The notes under the pieces are model-generated. The model saw only the letters and a list, made by a program, of their open reading frames with translations, did no database searches and was not told the DNA's origin. 64,000 bases of DNA, taken from positions 38,333,111 to 38,397,110 of the forward strand of contig NC_092576.1 of the NCBI RefSeq assembly GCF_037975245.1. Reading direction: 5' to 3'. This document shows, piece by piece, positions 26,392 through 41,017 of this stretch. A program made the translations under genes and the position numbers. This DNA comes from Apostichopus japonicus. Its lineage: Eukaryota; Echinodermata; Holothuroidea; Aspidochirotida; Stichopodidae. Numbering within the stretch: the first letter of the stretch is position 1; each line of letters starts with the position of its first letter.

Positions 26392-29300
26392 GCAATGGAA
26401 AGGGCTCTTGAAGTGTTCCAACCATTTCTTTTCCTGAAGATGGACGTTAATATCACTGGTAGGTTAAATGAGGGCAATGAATTGAAGTTAATTGTGTAAT
26501 AAACAGATTAGAAGATCAATGACTGCTTCAGTTACGGTTGTCATTGTGTGAGTTACCCGATCTGAATCAGCCTTAACCTTCAACACTAATACTGTATCTC
26601 CTTTTCCAGTCTCTGGGACAATTGTTTTGTAAGTGAATCAATTGAACTTAGGTTCAAGCACAATCAGGCCATGTTTGTAGTCACTTGTACTGTACTCTTA
26701 ACATTGTACTCTTGTACAGTTTCAGATTGTGTGGACAATGCTTAATGTGTACTTTACCTTGTAACTAGTCTAATCATAATAGGCATGAACGAAAAAATTT
26801 AAATACTGTGACTCCTCTTTCAGTCTTTGCAGACAATATTTGTCCAAATGAATCAATTGAACTTAAGTTCAAGCACAATCAAACCATGTTAGTATTTACT
26901 TGAGCTCCTAACATTGTACTCTTATACAATTTCAGGTTGTGTGGACAATGCTTACAATAGTCTTGTAAGTGAATCAATTGAACTTAGGTTCAAGCACAAT
27001 CAAGCCATGTATGTAGTCACTTGTACTCCTAACATTGTACTCTTATACAGTTTCAGATTGTGTGGACAATGCTTACTGTGCACTTCACTCTATTTTGTAC
27101 TTTTAGAAATTAATCCAGTTGTTACATTCAGTTATTGCCAGGAACTGCAGAACATGATATAGGTTAAAGCACAATTAATCTTAGGTTTTTGTCCAAACAA
27201 TACCCACTGCAACTTTTGCTAAAGTGCACACTTGTTTGGATTTTGTAGAATATAGAACCTGTACATTTTCCTAAATATTATAGATTTTCTAGTGCAGTCA
27301 AATCTGGCATTGTAACTCCACATTTCTTACTGTACCTTCTTCATTTTACAAAGGTTTGGATATTGTGGACAATATAACCTATTCATTCTATATCGCAGAT
27401 TAATATCAATTATTAAATATCATATTATAATAAAAAAGGTGATTCTATTTTCCATTAACCAGCTGTATCAAGGCAATGTAGTTAATGACTTTATATATTC
27501 TTTTTCAACAGGCAATGGAAAGGGCTCTTGAAGTGCTCCAACCATTCCTTTTCCTTGAGATGGACGTTAATATCACTGGTAGGTTAACTGAGGGCAATGA
27601 CTTTAAGTTAATTGTGTATTAAACAGATTAGAAGATTAATGACTGCTTTAGTTCAATTGTCGTTGTGTAAGTTACCCGATCTGAATCAGTCTTAACCTTA
27701 AACATTAATATCTCATTTTCCAGTCTCTGGGGAAAATAGTTTTGTAAGTGAATCAATTGAACTTAGATTCAAGCACAATCAAGACATGTTTGTAGTCACT
27801 TGTACTCCTAACATTGTACTCTTGTACAGTTTCAGATTGTGTGGATAATGCTTAATGTGTACTTTACCTTGTAACTAGTCTAATCATAATAGGCATGAAC
27901 AAAAAAAAAAATACTGTGACTCCTCTTTCAGTCTTTGCAGTCAATATTTGTCCAAATGAATCAATTGAACTTAAGTTCAAGCACAATCAAACCATGTTAG
28001 TATTTACTTGAGCTCCTAACATTGTACTCTTATACAGTTTCAGACTGTGTGGACAATGCTTACCGTGCACTCTATTTTGTACTTTTAGAAATTAATCCAG
28101 TTCTTACATTCAGTTATTGCCAGAAGTGCAGAATATGATACTGTATAGGTTAAAGCGTAAATAATCTTATAGAGTTTTTTCTGAACAATACCCACTGCAA
28201 TTGTTGCTAAAGTGCGCACTTGTTTGGATTGTGTAGAATATAGAACCTGTACATTTTCCTAAATATTTTAGATTTTCTAGTGCAGTCAAATCTGGCATAG
28301 TAATTCCACATTTCTTAATGTACCTTCTTCATTGTACACAGGTTTGGATATTGTGTACAATATAACCTATTCATTCTATATTGCAGATTAATATTAATTA
28401 TTAAATATTATAATGTAATAAAGCATGTGATTCTATTTTCTATTTACCAGCTGTATCAAGGCAATGTAGTTAATGATTTTATATATGCTTTTTCAACAGG
28501 CAATGGAAAGGGCTCTTGAAGTGTTCCAACCATTTCTTTTCCTGAAGATGGACGTTAATATCACTGGTAGGTTAACTGAGGGCAATGAATTGAAGTTAAT
28601 TGTGTAATAAGCAGATTAGAAGATCAATGACTGCTCAGTTACGATTGTCATTGTGTGAGTTACCCGATCTGAATCAGCCTTAACCTTCAACACTAATATC
28701 TCCTTTTCCAGTCTCTGGGACAATTGTTTTGTAAGTGAATCAATTGAACTTAGGTTCAAGCACAATCAGGCCATGTTTGTAGTCACTTGTACTCCTAACA
28801 TTGTACTCTTGTACAGTTTCAGATTGTGTGGACAATGCTTAATGTGTACTTTACCTTGTAACTAGTCTAATCATAATAGGCATGAACGAAAAAACTTAAA
28901 CACTTTGACTCCTCTTTCAGTCTTTGCAGACAATATTTGTCCAAATGAATCAATTGAACTTAAGTTCAAGCACAATCAAACCATGTTAGTATTTACTTGA
29001 GCTCCTAACATTGTACTCTTATACAGTTTCAGATTGTGTGGACAATGCTTACTGTGCACTTCACTCTATTTTGTACTTTTAGAAATTAATCCAGTTCTTA
29101 CATTCAGTTATTGCCAGGAACTGCAGAACATGATATAGGTTAAAGCACAATTAATGTTAGGTTTTTGTCCAAACAATACCCACTGCAACTTTTGCTAAAG
29201 TGCACACATGTTTGGATTGTGTAGAATATAGAACCTGTACATTTTCCTAAATATTATAGATTTTCTAGTGCAGTCAAATCTGGCATAGTAACTCCACATT

Positions 29301-32300
29301 TCTTACTGTACCTTCTTCATTTTACACAAGTTTGGATATTGTGGACAATATAACCTATTCATTCTATAATTGCAGATTAATATCAATTATTAAATATCAT
29401 ATTAAAATAATAAAAGGTGATTCTATTTTCCATTCACCAGCTGTATCAAGGCAAAGTAGTTAATGACTTTATATGCTTTTTCAACAGGCAATGGAAAGGG
29501 CTCTTGAAGTGTTCCAACCATTTCTTTTCCTGAAGATGGACGTTAATATCACTGGTAGGTTAACTGAGGGCAATGACATGCAGTTAATGTGTAATAAACA
29601 GATTAGAAGATTAAAGACTGCTTCAGTTACGATTGTCGTTGTGTAAGTTACCCGATCTGAATCAGCCTTAACCTTCAACATAAATATCTCCTTTTCCAGT
29701 CTCTGGGGACAATCGTTTTGTAAGTGAATCAATTGAAATTACGCTCAAGCACACTCAAGCCTGTTTGTAGTCACTTGTACTCCTAACATTGTACTCTTGT
29801 ACAGTTTCAGATTGTGTGGACAATGATTAATGTGTACTTTACCTTATAACTGGTCTCATCAAAATAGGCATGAATGAAACAATTTAAACACTGTGACTTC
29901 TCCTTCAGTCTTTGCAGACAATATTTGTCCAAATGAATCAATTGAAGTAAAGTTCAAGCACAATCAAACCATGTTAGTATTAACTTGAGCTCCTAACATT
30001 GTACTCTTGTACAATTTCAGATTGTGTGGACAATGCTTACTGTGCACTCTATTTTGTTCTTTTAGAAATTAATCCAGTTCTTACATTCAGTTAATGCCAG
30101 GAACTGCAGAACATGATAAAGGCTAAAGCACAATTAATCTTAGGTTTTTGTCTCAAAAATACCCACTGCAACTGTTGCTAAAGTACACACATGTTTGGAT
30201 TGTGTAGAATATAGAACCTGTACATTTTCCTAAATATTATAGATTTTTAGTGCACCCAAATCTGGCATAGTAACTCCACATTTCTTCATGTTCCTTCTTC
30301 ATTGTACACATGTTTGGATCTTGTGGACAATATAACCTATTCATTCTATAATGTAGATTAATATCAATTATTAAATATCATATTATAACAAAAAAGGTGA
30401 TTCTATTTTCCATTAATCAGCTGCATCAAAGCAATGTAGTTAATGACTTTATATACTTTTCAACAGGCAATGGAAAGGGCTCCTGAAGTGTTCCAACCAT
30501 TCCTTTTCCTTGAGATTGACGTTAATATCACTGGTAGGTTAACTGAGGGCAATGACTTGAAGTTAATTGTGTATTAAACAGATTAGAAGATTAATGACTG
30601 CTTTAGTTCAATTGTCGTTGTGTAAGTTACCTGATCTGAATCAGTCTTAACCTTAAACATTAATATCTCATTTTCCAGTCTCTTGGGAAAATAGTTTTGT
30701 AAGTGAATCAATTGAACTTAGATTCAAGCACAATCAAGCCATGTTTGAAGTCACTTGTACTCCTAACATTATACTGTTGTACAGTTTCAGATTGTGTTGA
30801 CAATGCTTAATGTGTACTTTACCTTGTAACTGGCCTAAAAACAAAATAGGCATGAACGAAACAATTTAAAAACTGTGACTCCTCTTTCAGTCTTTGCAGA
30901 CAATATTTGTCCAAATGAACCAATTGAACTTAAGTTCAAGCACAATCAAACCATGTTAGTATTTACTTGAGCTCCTAACATTGTTCTCTTGTACAGTTTC
31001 AGATTGGGTGGACAATGCTAACCGTGCACTCTATTTTGTACTTTTAGAAATTAATCCAGTTGTTACATTCAGCTATTGCCAATAACTGCAGATCATGATA
31101 TAGCTTAAGCACAATTAATCTAAGAGTTTTGTCTCAACAATACCCACTGCAACTGTTGCTAAAGTGCACAGATGTTTGGATTGTGTAGAATATAGAACCT
31201 GTACATTTTCCTAAATATTATAGATTTTCTAGTGCAGTCAAATCTGGCATAGTAAGTCCACGTTTCTTACTGTACCTTCTGCATTGTACACAGGTTTGGA
31301 TATTGTGGACAATATAACCTATTCATGCTATATTGCAGATTAATATCAATTATTAAATATTATAATATGTTAAAGCAAGTGATTCTAGTTTCCATTAACC
31401 AACCAGCTGTATCAAGGCAATGTAGTTAATGACTTTATATATGCTTTTTCAACAGGCAATGGAAAGGGCTCTTGAAGTGTTCCAACCATTCCTTTTCCTG
31501 AAGATGGATGTTAATATCACTGGTAGGTTAACTGAGGGCAATGACTTGAAGTTAATTGTGTAATAAACAGATTAGATTAATGACTGCTTCAGTTACGATT
31601 GTCGTTGTGTAAGTTACCCGATCTGAAACAGCCTTAACCTTAAACATTGATATCTCCTTTTCCAGTCTCTGAAGATAGTTTTGTAATCGAATCAATTGAA
31701 CTTAGGTTCAAGCACACTCAAGCCTGTTTGTAGTCACTTGTACTCACCAACATTGTACTCTTGTACAGTTTCAGATTGTGTGGACAATGCTTAATGTGTA
31801 TTTTACCTAGTTACTGGCCTAATCAAAATAGGCATGAACGAAACAATTTAAATACTGTGACTCCTCTTTCAGTCTTTGCAGACAATATTCGTCCAAATAA
31901 ATCAATTGAACTTAAGTTCAAGCACAATCAAGCCATGTTAGTATTAACTTGCGCTCCTAACATTGTACTCTTATACAATTTCAGATTGTGTGGACAATGC
32001 TTACTGTGCACGCTATGTTGTACTTGTAGAAATTAATCCAGTTCTTTCATTCAGCCATTGCCAGGAACTGCAGATCATGATATAGGTTAAAGCACAATTA
32101 ATCTTAGGGTTTTATCTCAACAATAGCCACTGCAACTGTTGCTAAAGTGCGTGTTTGGATTGTGTAGAATATGGAACCTGTATATTTTCCTAAATATTAT
32201 AGATTTTCTAGTGCAGTCAAATCTGGCATAGTAACTCCAAATTTCTTACTGTACCTTCTTCATTGTACACAGGTTTGGATATTTTGGACAATATTACCTA

Positions 32301-35300
32301 TTCATTCTATATTGCAGATGAATATCAATGATTTAATATTATAATATAATAAAGCATGTGATTCTGTTTTCCATTAACCAGCTGTATCAAGGCAATGTAG
32401 TTAATGATTTTATATATGTTTTTTCAACAGGCAATGGAAAGGGTTCTGGAAGTGTTCCAACCATTCCTTTGCCTAAAAATGGACGTGAATATTACTGGTA
32501 GGTTCACAGAGGGCAATGACTTGAAGTTAATTGTGCAATAAACAGATTAGAAGATTAATGATTGCTTCAGTTACGATTGTCATTGTGTAAGTTACCCGAT
32601 CTGAAACAGCCTTAACCTTCAACATTAATATCTCATTTTCCAGTCTCTGGGGACAATCGATTTGTAAGTGAATCAATTGTACTTAGGTTCAAGCACACTC
32701 AAGCCATGTTTGCAAACACTTGTACTCCTAACATTGTACTCTTGTACAGTTTCAGATTGTGTGGATGAAGCTTAATGTGTATTTTACCTTGTAGCTGGGC
32801 TAATTAAAATAGGCATGAACCAAAAAATTTAAATACTGTGACTCCTCCTTCAGTCTTTGCAGACAATATTTGTCCAAATGAATGATTTGAAGTAAAGTTC
32901 AAGCACAATCAATATAACCTATTCATTCTATATTGCAGATTAATATCAATTATTAAATATTATAATATATTAAAGCAAGTGATTCTATTTTCCATTAACC
33001 AACCAGCTGTAGCAAGGCAATGTAGTTAATGACTTTATATATGCTTTTTTAACAGGCAATGGAAAGGGCTCTTGAAGTGTTCCAACCATTCCTTTTCCTG
33101 AAGATGGATGTTAATATCACTGGTAGGTTAACTGAGGGCAATGAGTTGAAGTTAATTGTGTAGTAAACAGATTAGATTAATGACTGCTTCAGTTACGATT
33201 GTCGTTGTGTAAGTTACCCGATCTGAAACAGCCTTAACCTTAAACATTGATATCTCCTTTTCCAGTCTCTGAAGATAGTTTTGTAATCGAATCAATTGAA
33301 CTTAGGTTCAAGCACACTCAAGCCTGTTTGTAGTCACTTGTACTCACTAACATTGTACTCTTGTACAGTTTCAGATTGTGTGGACAATGCTTAATGTGTA
33401 TTTTACCTAATTACTGGACTAATCAAAATAGGCATGAATGAAACAATTTAAATACTGTGACTCCTCTTTCAGTCTTTGCAGACAATATTCGTCCAAATAA
33501 ATCAATTGAACTTAAGTTCAAGCACAATCAAGCCATGTTAGTATTAACTTGCGCTCCTAACATTGTACTCTTATGCAATTTCAGATTGTGTGGACAATGC
33601 TTACTGTACACGCTATGTTGTACTTGTAGAAATTAATCCAGTTCTTTCATTCAGCTATTGCCAGGAACTGCAGATCATGATATAGGTTAAAGCACAATTA
33701 ATCTTAGGGTTTTATCTCAACAATAGCCACTGCAACTGTTGCTAAAGTGCACCCATGTTTGGATTGTGTAGAATATAGAACCTGTACATTTTCCTAAATA
33801 TTATAGTTTTTCTAGTGCAGTCAAATATGGCAAAGTAACTCCACATTTCTTACAGTACCTTCTTCATTGTACACAGGTTTTGGAAATTGTGGACAATATA
33901 ACCTATTCATTCTATATTGCAGATGAATATCAATTATTAAATATTATAATATAATAAAGCATGTGATTCTATTTCCATTCACCAGCTGTATCAAGGCAAT
34001 GTAGTTAATGGCTTTGTATGCTTTTTCAACAGGCAATGGAAAGGGCTCTTGAAGTGTTCCAACCATTCCTTTTCCTAAAGATGGACGTTAATATCACTGG
34101 TAGGTTAACTGAGGGCAATGACTTGAAGTTAATTGTGCAATAAACAGATTAGAAGATTGATGACTGCTTCAGTTACGATTGATGTTGTGTAAGTTACCCG
34201 ATCTGAAAACAGCCTTAAACTTCAACATTAATATCTCCTTTTCCAGTCTCTGGGGACAATCGTTTTGTAAGTGAATCAATTGAACTTAGGTTCAAGCACA
34301 CTCAAGCCTGTTTGTAATCACTTGTACACCTAACATTGTACTCTTGTACAGTTTCAGATTGTGTGGACAATGCTTAATGTGTGCTTTACCTTGTAACTGG
34401 TCTAATCAAAATAAGCATGAACGAAACGATTTAAACACTGTGACTTCTCCTTCAGTCTTTGCAGACAATATTTGTCCAAATGAATGAATTGAAGTAAAGT
34501 TCAAGCACAATCAATATAACCTATTCATTCTATATTGCAGATTAATATCAATTATTAAATATTATAATATATTAAAGCAGGTGATTCTATTTTCCATTAA
34601 CCAACCAGCTGTAGCAAGGCAATGTAGTTAATGACTTTATATATGCTTTTTTAACAGGCAATGGAAAGGGCTCTTGAAGTGTTCCAACCATTCCTTTTCC
34701 TAAAGATGGATGTTAATATCACTGGTAGGTTAACTGAGGGCAATGAGTTGAAGTTAATTGTGTAATAAACAGATTAGAAGATTAATGACTGCTTCAGTTA
34801 CGATTGACGTTGTATAAGTTACCCGATCTGAAAACAGCCTTAACCTTAAACATTGATATCTCCTTTTCCAGTCTCTGAAGATAGTTTTGTAATCGAATCA
34901 ATTGAACTTAGGTTCAAGCACACTCAAGCCTGTTTGTAGTCACTTGTACTCACTAACATTGTACTCTTGTACAGTTTCAGATTGTGTGGACAATGCTTAA
35001 TGTGTATTTTACCTAATTACTGGACTAATCAAAATAGGCATGAATGAAACAATTTAAATACTGTGACTCCTCTTTCAGTCTTTGCAGACAATATTCGTCC
35101 AAATAAATCAATTGAACTTAAGTTCAAGCACATTCAAGCCATGTTAGTATTAACTTGCGCTCCTAACATTGTACTCTTATACAATTTCAGATTGTGTGGA
35201 CAATGCTTACTGTGCACTCTATTTTGTACTGTTATAAATTAATCCAGTTCTTACATTCAGCTAATGCCAGGAACTGCAGATCATGGTATAGGTTAAAGCA

Positions 35301-37892
35301 CAATTAATCTTACAATATTTGTCCAAATGAACCAATTGAAGTAGAGTTCAAGCACAATGAAACCATGTTAGTATTTACTTGAGCTCCTAACATTGTTCTC
35401 ATGTACAGTTTCAGATTGGGTGGACAATGCTAACTGTGCACTCTATTTTGTACTTTTAGAAATTAATCCAGTTGTTACATTCAGCTATTGCCAATAACTG
35501 CAGATCATGATATAGCTTAAGCACAATTAATCTAAGAGTTTTGTCTCAACAATACCCACTGCAACTGTTGCTAAAGTGCACCCATGTTTGGATTGTGTAG
35601 AATATAGAACCTGTACATTTTCATAAATATTACAGATTTTCTAGTGCAGTCAAATTTGGCATAGTAAGTCCATGTTTCTTACTGTACTTTCTGCATTGTA
35701 CACAGGTTTGGATATTGTGGACAATATAACCTATTCATGCTATATTGCAGATTAATATCAATTATTAAATATTATAATATATTAAAGCAAGTGATTCTAT
35801 TTTCCATTAACCAGCTGTATCAAGGCAATGTAGTTAATGACTTTATATATGCTTTTTCAACAGGCAATGGAAAGGGCTCTTGAAGTTTTCCAACCATTCC
35901 TTTTCCTGAAGATGGACGTTAATATCACTGGTAGGTTAACAGAGGGCAATGACTTTAAGTTAATTGTGTTATAAACATATTAGAACATTAATGACTGCTT
36001 CAGTTACGATTGTCGTTTTGTAAGTTACCCGATCTGAATCAGCCTTAACCTTCAACATTAATATCTCATTTTCCAGTCTCTGGGGCCAATAGTCCTGTAA
36101 GTGAATCAATTGAACTTAGGTGCAAGCACAATCAAGCCATGTTTGTAGTCACTTGTACTCCTAACATTGTACTCTTGTACAGTTTCAGATTGTGTGGATA
36201 ATGCTTAATGTGTACTTTACCTTGTAACTGGTCTAATCAAAATAGGCATGAACAAAAAATTTTAAACACTATGACTCCACCTTCAGTCTTTGAAGACAAT
36301 ATTTGTCCAAATGAATAATTGACCTTACGTTCAAGCACAATCAATCCATGTTAGTATTTACTTGAGCTCCTAATATTGTACTCTTATACAATTTCAGATT
36401 GTGTGGACAATGCTTACTGTGCACTCTATTTTGTACTTTTAGAAATTAATCCAGTTCTTACATTCAGTTATTACCAGGAACTGCAGAACATGATATAGGT
36501 TAAAGCACAATTAATCTTAGGTTTTTGTCTCAAAAATACCCACTGCAACTGTTGCTAAAGTACACACATGTTTGGATTGTGTAGAATATAGAACCTGTAC
36601 ATTTTCCTAAATATTATAGATTTTCTAGTGCTGTCAAATATGGCGTAGTAACTCCACATTTCTTAATGTACCTTCTTCATTGTACACAGGTTTGTATAAT
36701 GTTGACAATATAACCTATTTATTCTATATTGCAGATTAATATCAATTATTAAATATTACAGTATAATAAAGCGTGTGATTCTATTTTCCATTAACCAGCT
36801 GTATCAAGTCAATGTAGTTATTGACTTTATATATGCTTTTTCAACAGGCAATGGAAAGGGCTCTTGAAGTGTTCCAACCATTCCTTTTCTTAAAGATTGA
36901 CGTTAATATCACTGGTAGGTTAACTGAGGGCAATGACTCGAAGTTAATTGTGTAATAAACAGATTAGAACCTTAATGACTGCTTCAGTTATGATTTTCAT
37001 TGTGTAAGTTACCCGATCTGAATCAGCCTTAACCTTCAACATTAATATCTCATTTTCCAGTCTCTGGGGCCAATAGTCTTTTAAGTGAATCAATTGAACT
37101 TAGGTTCAAGCACAATCAAGCCATGTATGTAGTCACTTGTACTCCTAACATTGTACTCTTGTACAGTTTCAGATTGTGTGGATAATGCTTAATGTGTATT
37201 TTACCTTGTAACTGGTCTAATCAAAATAGGCATGAACATAAAAATATAAATACTGTGACTCCTCTTTCAGTCTTTGCAGACAATATTTGTCCAAATGAAT
37301 CAATTGAACTTAAGTTCAAGCACAATCAAGCCATGTATGTAGTCACTTGTACTCCTAACATTGTACTCTTATACAGTTTCAGATTGTGTGGACAATGCTA
37401 ACTGTGCACTCTATTTTGCACTTTTAGAAAGTAATCCAGTTCTTACATTCAGCTATTGCCAGGACCTGCAGATCATGATATAGGTTAAGCACAATTAATC
37501 TGAGGTTTTTGTCTCAATAATACCCACTGCAACTGTTGCTAAAGTGCCCTCATGTTTGGATTGTGTAGAATATAGAACCTGTACATTTTCCTAAATATGA
37601 TAGATTTTCTAGTGCAGTCAGATATGGCAACTCCACATTTTTTCCTGGACCTCTTCATTGTACACAGGTTTGGATATTGTGGACAATATAACCTATTCAT
37701 TCTATATTGCAGATGAATATCAATTATTAAATATTATAATATAATAAAGCATGTGATTTTATTTTCCATTAACCAGCTGTGTCAAGGCAATGTAGTTAAT
37801 GACTTTATATATGCTTTTTCAACAGGCAATGGAAAGGGCTCTTGAAGTTTTCCAACCATTCCTTTTCCTAAAGATGGACGTTAATATCACTG
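26392..37892 (+). other. Thirteen exon-like 67-bp segments inside the array
   Basis: Each copy is preceded by a pyrimidine-rich stretch with CAACAG or TAACAG and followed by GTAGGTTMA. In the frame GCA ATG GAA, all 13 copies are open and encode variants of AMERALEVFQPFLFLKMDV plus NIT, with a trailing G. Changes include synonymous ones (TTT/TTC, CTG/CTA, GAC/GAT, GTG/GTT) and a few replacements (L to P or V, F to L or C, K to E, M to I). The trailing G plus TC of the next segment would read VSGDN and continue open for about 95 codons in some units. No start exon, end exon or known domain was found, so coding status is unproven. Confidence 0.35.
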
Positions 37893-38039
37893 GTAGGTTA
37901 ACAGAGGGCAATGACTCGAAGTTAATTGTGTAATAAACAGATTAGAAGATTAAAGACTGCTTCAGTTATGATTTTCATTGTGTAAGTTACCTGATCTGAA
38001 TCAGCCTTAACCTTCAACATTAATATCTCATTTTCCAGT

Positions 38040-39340
38040 CTCTGGGGCCAATAGTCTTGTAAGTGAATCAATTGAACTTAGGTTCAAGCACAATCAAGCC
38101 ATGTATGTAGTCACTTGTACTCTTGTACAGTTTCAGATTGTGTGGACAATGCTTAATGTGTATTTTACCTTGTAACTGGCCTAAACAAAATAGGCATGAA
38201 CATAAAAATATAAATACTGTGACTCCTCTTTCAGTCTTTGCAGACAATATTTGTCCAAATGAATCAATTGAACTTAGGTTCAAGCACAATCAAGCCATGT
38301 ATGCAGTCACTTGTACTCCTAACATTGTACTCTTGTATAGTTTCAGATTGTGTGGACAATGCTTAATGTGTATTTTACCTTGTAACTGGCCTAAACAAAA
38401 TAGGCATGAACATAAAAATATAAATACTGTGACTCCTCTTTCAGTCTTTGCAGACAATATTTGTCCAAATGAATCAATTGAACTTAGGTTCAAGCACAAT
38501 CAAGCCATGTATGCAGTCACTTGTACTCCTAACATTGTACTCTTGTATAGTTTCAGATTGTGTGGACAATGCTTAATGTGTATTTTACCTTGTAACTGGC
38601 CTAAACAAAATAGGCATGAACATAAAAATATAAATACTGTGACTCCTCTTTCAGTCTTTGCAGACAATATTTGTCCAAATGAATCAATTGAACTTAGGTT
38701 CAAGCACAATCAAGCCATGTATGTAGTCACTTGTACTCCTAACATTGTACTCTTGTACAGTTTCAGATTGTGTGGACAATGCTTAATGTGTATTTTACCT
38801 TGTAACTGGTCTAATCAAAATAGGCATGATCGAAAAAAATTAAATACTGTGACTACTCTTTCAGTCTTTGCAGACAATATTTGTCCAAATGAATCAATTG
38901 AACTTAAGTTCAAGCACAATCAATCCATGTTAGTATTTACTTGAGCTCCTAATATTGTACTCTTATACAGTTTCAGATTGTGTGGACAATGCTTACAATA
39001 GTCTTGTAAGTGAATCAACTGAACTTAGGTTCAAGCACAATCAAGCCATGTATGTAGTCACTTGTACTCCTAACATTGTACTCTTGTACAGTTTCAGATT
39101 GTGTGGATAATGCTTAATGTGTATTTTACCTTGTAACTGACCTAAACAAAATAGGCATGAACATAAAAATATAAATACTGTGACTCCTCTTTCAGTCTTT
39201 GCAGACAATATTTGTCCAAATGAATCAATTGAACTTAAGTTCAAGCACAATCAAGCCATATATGTAGTCACTTGTACTCCTAACATTGTACTCTTATACA
39301 GTTTCAGATTGTGTGGACAATGCTAACTGTGCACTCTATT
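38040..39340 (+). repeat. 210-bp tandem sub-array
   Basis: The ~210-bp subunit of the larger unit is repeated head to tail here. Identical features recur every 210 bp (for example minus-strand frames at 38080, 38290 and 38500). Because 210 is divisible by three, a 273-codon plus-strand frame (38123-38944) runs through several units. This is expected from the period and is not by itself evidence of a gene. Confidence 0.85.
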
Positions 39341-39695
39341 TTGCACTTTAAGAAAGTAATCCAGTTCTTACATTCAGCTATTACCAGGAACTACAGAACA
39401 TGATATAGGTTAAAGCACAATTAATCTTAGGTTTTTGTCTCAAAAATACCCACTGCAACTGTTGCTAAAGTACACACATGTTTGGATTGTGCAGAATATA
39501 GAACCTGTACATTTTCCTAAATATGATCGATTTTCTAGTGCAGTCAGATATGGCGTAGTAACTCCACATTTCTTAATGTACCTTCTTCATTGTGCACAGG
39601 TTTGGATATTGTGGACAATATAACCTATTCATTCTGTATTGCAGATTAATATCAATCAATTATTAAATATTATAATATAATAAAGAAGGTGATTC

Positions 39696-40380
39696 TATAT
39701 TTTGGGGACTGAGGGTTTGAACTTAAGTCACACAAAGGGACGCCCATGGTGGGGTACTCAAAAGTGACTGGTAGTACATGACTGAGGTAGCGGTCAAAAG
39801 ATGTCTATGTGTGTGTCAGTGTTAGTTTAATCTAGGCTATAATCCAGTGTTCAATATCCATATCTTAACAAGTGTATCAATGGTCCATAAGCTCATACTA
39901 GGCAAATTGATATATGTCTAACTCATTTTAGAAGAGATGGCTTTTGGAAGACCAGGATAGGTACAAGAGCTGTAGAAGAATATAAAAATGCATTGCTAGC
40001 ATTATTTTGAGGTTGCAAGTTCAAAAAGAGAAAGGCTGGTGTAAAGGTACTGAAAAGCACCCACGACTTTACCTCATACCAATATGGGCTAACCAGAATG
40101 AAAACATTTCATGTTGATTTGATTAACACGGAACACTCCGAGTATATAATGATCATGAAGCAAGATCAATAATTGCCATGTGAAGTTATTGGTCATACAA
40201 ACTTGTAACCTAAACAATGCAAGCCCCACATCATGAATTCACAACTTTTCATTGTTACACACATCACTGTGTGTAGGCTACCTACCAATCACAAACTCAC
40301 ATTTGATGAAACTGTGATTTATGATTGTCTAGGTATTACAATTTTGACTATTTTCACATTTGACCCTGTGATCTCATTAA
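39696..40380. other. Spacer between the two tandem arrays
   Basis: Unique-looking sequence without coding signal. Diverged monomers of the next satellite begin near 40380. Confidence 0.5.
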
Positions 40381-41017
40381 TATTCATTATATGAGCACAA
40401 AAATCAATATTGGTTATCAACTAATTATGTCTAAGCTCAAATATGTGTTTAATATTGAAAACTAGTCTTTGAATTAAAAATTTCCAAATTTGACTTCATA
40501 TTTTAGACAAAAACCAAGCACACCTTACATTATTCTTGGTATACGGGAACTGATTTCATGTTGTGGTCCTGGTGTGTGATAATTTGAAGTGGCAACTCAA
40601 GTTAATGCCTATGTCTGAGCTTGAATATGTGTTTTGTATTGAAAGCAAGTCTTTGAATTAAAATTTTGCAACTTGGAAATCATATTTCAGACAAAAAACT
40701 AGCACACCTAAAATTATTCTTAGTGAACAGTACAGTGTGTTGGGTACTATTTTATGTTATAGTCCTGGTATATGATAGTTTGAAGTGACAACTCAAGTTA
40801 ATGTCTATGTCTGAGCTTGCATATATGTGTTTTGTATTGAAAGCAAGTCTTTGAATTAAAATTTTCCAACCTTTACTTTATATTTCACACAAAAAACTAG
40901 CAGACCTGACATTATTCTTAGTATATACAGTACAGGTACATACAGTTCATACAGAACATATACAGTACAATATAGTGTGTTGGGTACTGATTTCATGTTG
41001 TACAGTACAGTACATAC

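Larger units (their letters stand above)
25790..39695 (+). repeat. Tandem array with a ~980-bp unit
   Basis: The unit holds, in order: (a) a 67-bp exon-like segment starting GCAATGGAAAGGGCTC; (b) a ~210-bp subunit starting after TTTTCCAG with TCTCTGGGGACAAT; (c) a related subunit starting after TTTCAG with TCTTTGCAGACAATAT; (d) AAATTAATCCAGTT and a long AT-rich part containing GTTTGGATTGTGTAGAATAT. Segment (a) starts at 26392, 27512, 28500, 29488, 30467, 31456, 32431, 33056, 34033, 34658, 35864, 36848 and 37826. Spacings are mostly 975-989, two are 625 (deleted units) and two are longer (1120 and 1206). The left edge is a diverged partial unit. Whether it is plain satellite or a tandem exon array is open. 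Confidence 0.9.

Noticed and set aside
39695-39770. Possible tRNA-like B box (GGTTTGAACTTAAG)
   Set aside because: No A box or cloverleaf could be paired around it.
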